A stretch of 64,000 bases of DNA from Chloroflexota bacterium. Lineage in GTDB: Bacteria; Chloroflexota; UBA6077; SHYK01. A model generated the notes under the pieces. The model worked only from the letters and a program-made list of their open reading frames with translations. It was not told where the DNA came from and did no database searches. The position numbers and the translations under genes were made by a program. Location of the stretch: NCBI GenBank assembly GCA_035652535.1, contig DASRDP010000058.1, positions 86,065 to 150,064 on the forward strand. The letters run 5' to 3'. This document shows, piece after piece, positions 56,006 to 64,000 of the stretch (positions are counted from its first letter, which is position 1; each line of letters starts with the position of its first letter).

Positions 56006-56077
56006 TTATCTGACCGCCGGCACCTCCCCGTGCCGCGGACTAAAGTAATATGCATATCCGTACAGTCGGCGAATCAT
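56006..56077 (-). CDS. Tyr/Phe-rich leader peptide of the aro operon
   Basis: A 23-codon [26 protein letters not shown], with four Tyr codons (UAC, UAU, UAU, UAC) and one Phe (UUU) at codons 6-12. It starts about 30 nt after the -10 and ends before the terminator hairpin. Immediately after the Phe codon, CCGCGGCAC (56038-56030) can pair with GUGCCGGCGG (56023-56014), the '1:2' stem, and the latter can instead pair with the terminator ('2:3'). This is the layout of ribosome-mediated attenuation. The start lacks a strong ribosome-binding site, only a weak GAGCGTGA. Too short for routine gene callers. Confidence 0.85.
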   Translation of the reverse strand: MIRRLYGYAYYFSPRHGEVPAVR

Positions 56078-56106
56078 CGCGTCACGCTCAATGGAACTTG
56101 TTGCGC

Positions 56107-56136
56107 AGTATACGGGCTGCCGGCGTGGCGCGTCAA
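56107..56136 (-). promoter_or_regulatory. Strong sigma70-type promoter of the aro operon
   Basis: On the minus strand TTGACG (56136-56131; five of six) and TATACT (56112-56107; five of six) are separated by 18 bp. The -35 overlaps the TGA stop of the upstream MFS gene. Transcription should start near 56100, about 23 nt before the leader-peptide ATG. Confidence 0.8.
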
Positions 56137-57614
56137 ATGTTGCTATCGGCAAGCGTGTCGCGCGCACCGGCGGGGGGCGGGCTGCCGCGATCGCCATCGG
56201 AATTTCGCGGCGACGCGAGGCCGTCGAGAGGCGCCGATTGGAGCGACACCGGCGGCGCCGACGCGCTCGGCGCCTCAATCGACAGGCGAACGTGCGAGCG
56301 CGCCTGGGCCTCCTCGAACCGACGGAGCGCGAAGACCGCCGCGAAGGCGACTGCGCCGAGGATCGCCGTCACCATGATCAAGCCGTCCACGCCGGCCGCC
56401 GCCGCGAACGGCGATCCGAGCGCGCCGCCCGCCATCTGCCCGAGCCCGAGAATGACGGAGTAGAGACCCATCACCGCGCCGCGCTGGCGCACGGTCTCTT
56501 CGGAGATGTCCGCGAGATACGCCAGGGCCGCCGGAGTGAACCCGCTCACGACCGCGACACCGATCAAGAAGACGGCCACGAACCAGCCGAGCCAGCTGTG
56601 ATCGCGGGCGTTGATGTGGTTGATTCCGAGTAGGGCTCCGCAGATCAGAAAGATCCCCACCACCGTTGCAAGCATGACCGTCGTCTTCCGCATCGTCCCG
56701 AGGGCACGCCCCCAGAGCACAACGCCCACGATGAACGCCACGCCGAACAGGATGAACGCGCCGCCCAGGCTGGTTCCGCTGAACGCGCCGGCGAGGGCCT
56801 GGCCCGATCGCTGCCCGCCGGTGAGCTGGAACGTCGAGTGGGTGAACCAGACGCCGATAATCGTATTGACCGCGAGCCACGCGGGCACGAATCGGAGCAC
56901 CCGCGGGCGCCGCGCCAGCCGCATGACGGATATGAGAGGAGCCAGACTCGCCTCCCCCTCGGGCGCGCCAGCCTGTTGGCCCAGTCCCTGGGCGCCTGCG
57001 GGACGACGGGAGCCACGGTCGCGGACCTGCCAGAAGCAGAAGAGGCTGGCGAGGTATACGCCAGTGATGGCGACAAACGCGCCCAGGCGAATGTGGTCCC
57101 AGAGGAGACCGCCCGCAACGAACCCGCCGCCGATCCCGACCACGGTCGCCACCTCGTACCAGGCCATGACCTGGCCGCGGACGGCCGGCGATTCGGCCGT
57201 CTCGCGCGTCAGGAAGCTGAGCGTGGCCGGAGCAGAGGTGGCGGTCGAGAACCCCTCCAGCATCCGTCCCAGGACCATCGGCGCGAGGACCACCGGCCAG
57301 GCGACGAGCGCCGTCGGCCAGCCGATGAACTGAATGGCGACCGCGCCAAAAACAGGGCCCGCGATCATGAAAATCCGTCGGCCGTACCGGTCGCTGAACA
57401 CGCCGAACACCGGTGCGCCCAGCAGCTCCGTCGCATAAAAGCTGATGGCCAGAATGCCTATCGTGATGGGCCGAACGCTGGACCCCGAGCGATTCATGCT
57501 GGCGAGCACCAATCCGAGGAGCACGCCCGTCGCCGAATTTCCAAGCCGGAGGAGGACGTTGCCCAGTATGCACGCGACGGTTGCCTGGATTCGGTCAGCG
57601 GGCAGGCCCGGCAT
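56133..57614 (-). CDS. MFS transporter, last gene of the polyamine operon
   Basis: 493 residues with about twelve TMs. The MFS loop 2-3 signature is GVFSDRYGRRIFMIAG; the central loop near 200-245 is hydrophilic (RDRGSRRPAGAQGLGQQAG). A cytoplasmic C-terminal tail of about 60 residues is proline/serine-rich. The family resembles drug/multisubstrate exporters of the TCR/Tet type, so polyamine export is possible but only by context. ATG 57614 overlaps the agmatinase stop by one base; the longer frame to 57887 overlaps speB. Confidence 0.8.
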   Translation of the reverse strand: MPGLPADRIQATVACILGNVLLRLGNSATGVLLGLVLASMNRSGSSVRPITIGILAISFYATELLGAPVFGVFSDRYGRRIFMIAGPVFGAVAIQFIGWPTALVAWPVVLAPMVLGRMLEGFSTATSAPATLSFLTRETAESPAVRGQVMAWYEVATVVGIGGGFVAGGLLWDHIRLGAFVAITGVYLASLFCFWQVRDRGSRRPAGAQGLGQQAGAPEGEASLAPLISVMRLARRPRVLRFVPAWLAVNTIIGVWFTHSTFQLTGGQRSGQALAGAFSGTSLGGAFILFGVAFIVGVVLWGRALGTMRKTTVMLATVVGIFLICGALLGINHINARDHSWLGWFVAVFLIGVAVVSGFTPAALAYLADISEETVRQRGAVMGLYSVILGLGQMAGGALGSPFAAAAGVDGLIMVTAILGAVAFAAVFALRRFEEAQARSHVRLSIEAPSASAPPVSLQSAPLDGLASPRNSDGDRGSPPPAGARDTLADSNI

Positions 57615-58477
57615 CAGTGTTCCCCCCGAGGCGGGCCGGCGAACGCGATGGCGCACTCGCGCACCAGCTTGGCGGCCGCGATGGACGTGACGTCGTTCAC
57701 GTCCGCCGCGGGCAGAACCTCCATCACGTCGACGCCGATCACGCGCAGCCCACGGAGCGAGTGGATCATCGAGAGCAGCTCGGCAAACGTTGCGCCACCG
57801 GGCTCCGGGCACCCGGTCCCCGGGGCGCACGACGGATCGAGAACGTCGATGTCGACGGAGAGGTAGAGTGGGCGATCCGCGAGCCACCGGCGCAGCCCGG
57901 CGGGAATGGCGAGGTCAGCCGTCGAGTGCCGACACTGCCGCGCCAGCGCGAACTCTTCCCGAGTTCCGGAGCGGATGCCAAGCTGGACGATCCGATCCAT
58001 GCCCAACGCGTCCGCGATGCGCCGCATCACCGTCGCATGGGACAGTCGCTCCCCTGCGTAGGCGTCGCGAAGGTCCGCGTGGGCGTCGACCTGGACGACG
58101 GCCAGGTCCGGAAAGACGCGCAAAGCCCCACGCACGGCACCCACCGTCGCCGTGTGCTCGCCGCCGAGAAGGATCGGCACCGCTTCGGGCGCGACCGATG
58201 CGATGGCCTGCGCCACCTTGTCGAGCGCGCATTCCACGTCATCGGCGGCTATGGGGACGTCGCCCAGGTCGGCAAGCGCGACGTCCTCCAGATCCGCGCC
58301 CAGAAGCGGGCTGTACATCTCAAGCACGTCTGATACGGCGCGAATTCGCTCCGGCGCTTCGCGGGTCCCGCTCCGAAACGATTCCGTCCGGTCGAGGGGC
58401 GCACCGATGATCACCGCGCGCGGACGCGCACACGTTGTGGCGCCGAGAAAGGCGATGCGGGGGGCGACGAAGTCCAC
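57614..58477 (-). CDS. speB: Agmatinase
   Basis: 287 residues of the ureohydrolase family. Hydrolyses agmatine to putrescine and urea. Di-manganese motifs: LGGEHT (His), VVQVDAHADLRDAY (Asp/His/Asp) and YLSVDIDVLDPSCAPGTGCPEPGG (Asp/Asp). VIGVDVMEVLPAADVNDVTS is the agmatinase-type end. It sits 18 bp after speE in a pathway from arginine to spermidine, with arginine decarboxylase as the first gene, which favours agmatinase over arginase or formiminoglutamase. Confidence 0.92.
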   Translation of the reverse strand: MDFVAPRIAFLGATTCARPRAVIIGAPLDRTESFRSGTREAPERIRAVSDVLEMYSPLLGADLEDVALADLGDVPIAADDVECALDKVAQAIASVAPEAVPILLGGEHTATVGAVRGALRVFPDLAVVQVDAHADLRDAYAGERLSHATVMRRIADALGMDRIVQLGIRSGTREEFALARQCRHSTADLAIPAGLRRWLADRPLYLSVDIDVLDPSCAPGTGCPEPGGATFAELLSMIHSLRGLRVIGVDVMEVLPAADVNDVTSIAAAKLVRECAIAFAGPPRGEH

Positions 58478-58495
58478 GCGGCAGCTCGCTCGCGC

Positions 58496-59362
58496 TTACT
58501 CGAGGATGTCTGCGATGAACGGAGGAAGCGCGAACGCCGCGTGGTGGACATCGGGCGTGTAGTAGCGCGTCGGAATCGCCCCGCGGGCGAGCCGCTCGGC
58601 AATGGACTCGCGCGCCACGCGCGTCGGGTCATGACGTTTGGACCCGATGGTATAGCTCCACAGACTGCCCGGGTACCCGGGAACGATACCCAGATACGTG
58701 CGCACGAGGGGGAAGATCCGGCGCATGTTCTGCACCTGCTGCTTCAGCTCGTCGGCCATGAACAGGGGCGAGCTGCTCTGGGCGGCTAGGAGGCCGTCGT
58801 CGCACAGCGAGCGGGCCACGTCTTCGTAAAAGCTGGGTCCGAATAATCCGACAGCGGGGCCGATGGGGTCTGTCGAGTCGACGATGATCACGTCGAACTG
58901 GGCCGGATTCTCGCGCATAAAGGCGATGCCATCACCGATGACGAGGCGAGCGCGCGGGCTCTCAAAGGAGCCGCCGGACACCGATGGGAGGTACTCCCGA
59001 CACGTGTCGACCACCGCTCGATCGATCTCGACCTGGACGACGTCCACGTTTGGGTGCTGGAGGACGTGGCGCAGGGCGCCGCCGTCCCCTCCGCCCACGA
59101 TCAGCACTCGCCTGGGCGCTGGATGGGACATCAGGGGCACGTGGACCAGCATCTCGTGGTACATGAACTCGTCGAACTCGGACGTTTGGAGGGCGCGATC
59201 GAGAACGAGCACCCGCCCAAAGGGCTCCGTGTCCAAGATCTCCAAGTCCTGGAAGCCGGTGTTGAAGGAGGCCAGCCGCTCACGGACGCGAATGCCGTGA
59301 GCGAATCCGCCACGCTCGGCCTCGAAGTACCAGTCGCCAGGTTCTCCCAGGAGGTCCATCAA
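58496..59362 (-). CDS. speE: Spermidine synthase (putrescine aminopropyltransferase)
   Basis: 288 residues. Transfers the aminopropyl group from decarboxylated AdoMet to putrescine. N-terminal beta hairpin, then FEDLE-like text (FQDLEILDTEPFGRVLVLD), YHEMLVHVPL, the SAM-type motif IVGGGDGGALRHVLQ, the adenosine-binding Glu (VEIDRAVV) and IIVDSTDPIGPAVGLF with the catalytic Asp. It lies one base after speD (speD stop at 59364), and 18 bp before speB. Confidence 0.95.
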   Translation of the reverse strand: MMDLLGEPGDWYFEAERGGFAHGIRVRERLASFNTGFQDLEILDTEPFGRVLVLDRALQTSEFDEFMYHEMLVHVPLMSHPAPRRVLIVGGGDGGALRHVLQHPNVDVVQVEIDRAVVDTCREYLPSVSGGSFESPRARLVIGDGIAFMRENPAQFDVIIVDSTDPIGPAVGLFGPSFYEDVARSLCDDGLLAAQSSSPLFMADELKQQVQNMRRIFPLVRTYLGIVPGYPGSLWSYTIGSKRHDPTRVARESIAERLARGAIPTRYYTPDVHHAAFALPPFIADILE

Positions 59363-59363
59363 G

Positions 59364-59711
59364 CTACTCGACCACGATGCCGCGGACGATGTGCATCATT
59401 TGGATGCGCTCCGGGGAGAAATGTTCGCGCACCGCTTCGATGGCGCCGCCCATGTCGCGCTCTTCGCCACAGGTGAAGACGTCGACGGCGGCGTAGCCAT
59501 GTTCCGGCCAGGTATGGATCATGATGTGGGACTCGGCGACGATCGCCACGCCCGTCACGCCAATTGGGGAGAAGGGGTAGACGCGAAGATCGAGGAGCGT
59601 GACCTTGGTGGCTTCGACAATGTCGCGCAGCGCCTGGTCCACCACTTCCGGCGCGTTGAGGTTGGTGCATCCCCACAGCTCGAGCACCAGATGGGTGCCA
59701 ACACCCTTCAT
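59364..59711 (-). CDS. speD: S-adenosylmethionine decarboxylase proenzyme
   Basis: 115 residues, the short bacterial/archaeal SpeH form. Self-cleaves before Ser61 in VAESHIMIHTWPEHGYAAVD to make the pyruvoyl cofactor; His66 and Cys81 (FTCGE) are the processing and catalytic residues. Produces decarboxylated AdoMet for SpeE. It starts 3 bp after the arginine decarboxylase gene and ends 1 bp before speE, so the coupling is tight. Confidence 0.95.
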   Translation of the reverse strand: MKGVGTHLVLELWGCTNLNAPEVVDQALRDIVEATKVTLLDLRVYPFSPIGVTGVAIVAESHIMIHTWPEHGYAAVDVFTCGEERDMGGAIEAVREHFSPERIQMMHIVRGIVVE

Positions 59712-59714
59712 CCG

Positions 59715-60182
59715 TCACCTCCACCAGAGGACTACGGCGGCGACGCTCGCACCGATGTGCTCCACGGTGTGGCTCACGGACCGTATGATGACCTCCTCCA
59801 ATTCGAGACCTCGCCGCATGAACGACTCGTGAAGCATGCGCTTGACGACCGCTTCCATATCCTCCGGCCCGCCAGGTCCGGAGTGCTCCATGATCATCCC
59901 GTGGCTGCCGGCTCCGAGCCCGATTCCCACGCACGCGGTGATGAGCTGATCGGGTGTGTCGCTCTGGACTGACGTCAAGACCGCCGGCACGACGGATCCC
60001 GCCTCGATGTCGAGCGGGGCGGACACCAGCTCCGCGGTCCGAGGCGCCACGCTGGTCACTTTGACGAGGTTCCACTGGCCGATGCCGGCCGCGATCAGGG
60101 CGTTGTCGAAGGCGTTCAGCTTCGTGTCGCCCTCCGCTTCGCCGTGGGTCAGCCAGAGGACGTTGGGTGCGGAGGTTCTCAT
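59715..60182 (-). CDS. pdaD: Pyruvoyl-dependent arginine decarboxylase
   Basis: 155 residues. Self-cleaves to give a pyruvoyl group and decarboxylates arginine to agmatine. It matches the archaeal-type enzyme: EGDTKLNAFDNALIAAGIG, then LVKVTSVAP (cleavage expected at Thr43-Ser44, where Methanocaldococcus has Ser-Ser), SVVPAVLTSVQSD, the catalytic Glu in GMIMEHSG, and a C-terminal VSHTVEHIGASVAAVVLWW. ATG 60182 is chosen to match family length; the frame is open to 60260 across a hairpin leader. First gene of the polyamine operon. It is commoner in archaea, so lateral transfer is possible. Confidence 0.9.
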   Translation of the reverse strand: MRTSAPNVLWLTHGEAEGDTKLNAFDNALIAAGIGQWNLVKVTSVAPRTAELVSAPLDIEAGSVVPAVLTSVQSDTPDQLITACVGIGLGAGSHGMIMEHSGPGGPEDMEAVVKRMLHESFMRRGLELEEVIIRSVSHTVEHIGASVAAVVLWWR

Positions 60183-60416
60183 TCCCGGTTCCACCCATGC
60201 AAAAGCACCACCCCAAGGTGGCCCCCCGATCGAATCGGGGCGAAACTGGCGGTCAGCCAACCCCAGAAAATGGTGCTCGCAACGAGCTATTGCGCGCCCT
60301 TTCGACCTTCGCGATGCGGCATCCGCTCTGGCGCGCGAACGGGCCGGGTCACTTGATGCGGAAAACGCCTCCCCGCGTCGTCATCGGGCAACGGCGGCTA
60401 TGCAGCCACGAGTATA
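60183..60416 (-). promoter_or_regulatory. Promoter and structured leader of the polyamine operon
   Basis: An extended -10, TGATATACT, covers 60419-60411 and overlaps the trmI stop. The leader of about 220 nt contains several stems: GCGCGCC (60336-60330) with GGCGCGC (60298-60292) enclosing a small GATG/CATC hairpin, GCTCG-TTG-CGAGC, a perfect 7-bp CCCCGAT/ATCGGGG (60224-60240), and CCACC-TTGG-GGTGG (60221-60208) followed by TGCTTTT. A minimal ORF (60384-60349, MTTRGGVFRIK) lacks a ribosome-binding site. I recognise no known riboswitch class. Confidence 0.45.
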
Positions 60417-61286
60417 TCACACGTCGTTGCCGTCACTCTCGGGCGGCTCCGGCTCGCGGGGCTGGCCCCTGCGCGCGATCGTGAGGAATCCGGTGTGGCT
60501 GATCATGGAGCGCACCGGGCGCGCGGTAGCGCCACGGAACTCCCAGCGACGATAGAGCGTCTCGAACGTGTCGATCTCGGAAAATCCGCCGTTCGAGCGC
60601 AGCGCGTGGACCGTCGCCTCAACCTGCGTGATGTTCGGGACGTACGAACAGAAGATTCCGCCCGGCCTCAGCGCGCGATGGGCGTGGGGAGCGACGCGCC
60701 CAGGGTCGGGAACGTCGAGAACGATCCGGTCGAACGGACCGTCTTCGATCCCCTCGTACACGTCGCGCTGCCGGCGCGTCCAGTTGGGAGTGGGTCCGAG
60801 AAAGCCCTCGACGTTGCGCGCCGCGTGGTCGATCATGTCGTCGCGAAGATCGTAGGTGACGAGCTGGCCCTGCGCGCCCACTGCGCGAAGGAGCGCGATC
60901 GCCAGCGCGCCCGAGCCCACACCGGCTTCGAGCACCCGGGCACCTGGATAGATGTCCGCCCACATGATGAGGAACGCGAGATCTTTGGGATAGATGATCG
61001 CGCTCCGGCGGGGCATCTCCAGCAGATAGTCATGCATGCGTGGGCGATACGCCCACACGTCGCGGCCCAACCCCGTGCGGAAGCGGACGCCCTCGTCCTT
61101 TCCAATGATGTCGTCATGCCGCACAACCCCTTGGTGAAAGTGGTACTCGCCATGCTCGCGTAGGCGAAAAATGTAGTGTTTGCCCGTCCGGTCGAGGACC
61201 AGGACGAGGTCATTCGGACGGAAGGGGGCGGAAATGGCGCCTCCAGAGGCGACTGGTGTCGATGGCGAACGGCTCGACCGGATCAC
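60417..61286 (-). CDS. trmI: tRNA (adenine-58-N1)-methyltransferase
   Basis: 289 residues. Methylates A58 in the T-loop of tRNA as a tetramer. N-terminal beta domain has FRPNDLVLVLDRTGKHYIFRL and FHQGVVRHDDIIGKDEGV; the class I methyltransferase fold has ARVLEAGVGSGALAIALL, VTYDLRDD, and IVLDVPDPGRVAPHA (catalytic DxPxP-like). Start GTG 61286 overlaps the stop of the upstream zinc-ribbon gene by 4 bp (GTGA). The frame is open to 61394 but within that gene. Confidence 0.95.
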   Translation of the reverse strand: MIRSSRSPSTPVASGGAISAPFRPNDLVLVLDRTGKHYIFRLREHGEYHFHQGVVRHDDIIGKDEGVRFRTGLGRDVWAYRPRMHDYLLEMPRRSAIIYPKDLAFLIMWADIYPGARVLEAGVGSGALAIALLRAVGAQGQLVTYDLRDDMIDHAARNVEGFLGPTPNWTRRQRDVYEGIEDGPFDRIVLDVPDPGRVAPHAHRALRPGGIFCSYVPNITQVEATVHALRSNGGFSEIDTFETLYRRWEFRGATARPVRSMISHTGFLTIARRGQPREPEPPESDGNDV

Positions 61287-61669
61287 TCTTCCCAGTCGTC
61301 GCCGTCTTCGTCCTCGTCCGGCGGGACCGTGGACACGCTGAGGGCCGCAACCTCTCGCAGGCGGACGGCGTCGACGTAGAACTCGCCATCCCACAGATAC
61401 GCAAAGGTGCGGACCGTGTCCGACCCCATCTGATGGATGAGCTCGTCAGCATAGGAGCGAATGGTGGCCTCGGTGACCGGTTCCTCGAGCGTATCGCGGA
61501 CGGTTACCGTTTCCCCTGAGAGCAAGGTGAACTCGATGGAGAGAGTCTGGCCGAACGCCAATTCCTCGTCGTTCTGAAACCCGTCGCTCGTCATGTCGAC
61601 CCCGCAATCTGCACAAACGCGAACCCAGTTTTCATATTCCGTTTGACAAACTGGGCAACGCTTCGTCAC
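61283..61669 (-). CDS. Small zinc-ribbon protein coupled to trmI
   Basis: 128 residues, GTG start with AGGA upstream. N-terminal CPVC (residues 5-8) and CADC (19-22) make a four-cysteine zinc ribbon. The middle (about 42-105) is alpha/beta with LSIEFTLLSGETVTVRDTLEEP. The C-terminus is strongly acidic (PPDEDEDGDDWEE). No catalytic motif. Its stop overlaps the trmI start, so it may be a partner in tRNA handling; I do not recognise it as a named family. Confidence 0.7.
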   Translation of the reverse strand: MTKRCPVCQTEYENWVRVCADCGVDMTSDGFQNDEELAFGQTLSIEFTLLSGETVTVRDTLEEPVTEATIRSYADELIHQMGSDTVRTFAYLWDGEFYVDAVRLREVAALSVSTVPPDEDEDGDDWEE

Positions 61670-61762
61670 GATTCCTGCTCCAAATGGTCCAATCGTCTAT
61701 CATACAGCGATGCCCGCGCCCCGCTGGCGTCTGGCAATCCTACCTCCCCGAGAGCGGTCACC

Positions 61763-64000
<2,238 letters not shown>

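Noticed and set aside
56006..56040. Resemblance of GGGGAGGTGCCGGCGG to a T-box antiterminator sequence
   Set aside because: The match is partial, no specifier-loop stem I could be traced, and the bases are explained as codons plus pairing segments of the leader-peptide attenuator.
60183..60260. 26-residue N-terminal extension of the arginine decarboxylase
   Set aside because: It would translate through two perfect hairpins and is not found in the archaeal-type enzyme; ATG 60182 fits family length. It cannot be fully excluded.
60349..60384. 11-residue uORF in the polyamine leader as an arginine attenuator
   Set aside because: No ribosome-binding site, only two Arg codons not in tandem, and no strong terminator in step with it.
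61643..61672. Perfect TTGACA hexamer as a promoter of the S41 gene
   Set aside because: No acceptable -10 is found 16-19 bp downstream, and the hexamer lies inside the zinc-ribbon coding sequence; TATCAT at 61698-61703 is a better but still weak candidate.

Overview
This 64 kb window is high-GC bacterial chromosome, densely packed with housekeeping and biosynthetic genes in short co-directional operons. I see no prophage, insertion sequence, CRISPR array or rRNA. The best guess is an uncultured-type member of the Chloroflexota. Reasons are the DUF2298/YYY membrane protein next to an Agl23-like protein fused to NHL repeats, a pyruvoyl arginine decarboxylase inside a bacterial polyamine operon, a fused AroK-AroB, and frequent GTG/TTG starts with 4-bp NTGA overlaps. 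The phylum is inferred, not proven. No gap between genes exceeds about 240 bp.

Layout. 1-9181 (+): envelope glycosylation-type membrane proteins and a UDP-sugar dehydrogenase. 9188-15530 (+): mutS, a thiamine-diphosphate enzyme and mutL; convergent to these lies a queuine tRNA-ribosyltransferase homologue that has lost its catalytic residues (15531-16673, -). tRNA-Leu(UAG) at 16740 is followed by two small unknown genes and a cytochrome c maturation operon (17809-23843, +) with an unusual CcmI/beta-propeller fusion. On the minus strand follow tRNA-Pro(UGG), an ITPase, an FtsH-like protease and a small membrane protein; ddl and a class III nucleotide cyclase are on plus. 30248-36412 (-): a haem operon (HTH regulator, hemA, hemC, hemD, hemB, hemL). 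36492: a divergent MurG-like gene. 37583-48924 (-): an exopolysaccharide and nucleotide-sugar cluster that also holds purA and a glycogen-debranching-type enzyme. 49107: an NYN-LOTUS protein.

50375-56077 (-): an aromatic amino acid (shikimate) operon, aroF-aroA-aroE-aroKB-aroQ. It is preceded by a consensus-like promoter, a 23-codon leader peptide with four Tyr and one Phe codon in a seven-residue stretch, and an intrinsic terminator. This has the geometry of a ribosome-mediated attenuator and is the most striking regulatory signal in the window. 56133-60182 (-): a polyamine operon (arginine decarboxylase, AdoMet decarboxylase, spermidine synthase, agmatinase, MFS transporter) behind a structured leader of about 230 nt. 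60417-61669 (-): tRNA m1A58 methyltransferase and a zinc-ribbon protein. 61763 (+): an S41-type exported protease. The window ends inside guaB (-).

The operons form coherent pathways: arginine to spermidine; erythrose-4-phosphate plus PEP to EPSP (chorismate synthase is not here); glutamyl-tRNA to uroporphyrinogen III; and the assembly side of cytochrome c maturation. Two homologues with lost active-site residues (TGT, S41) and a MurG with an altered key histidine are worth testing.
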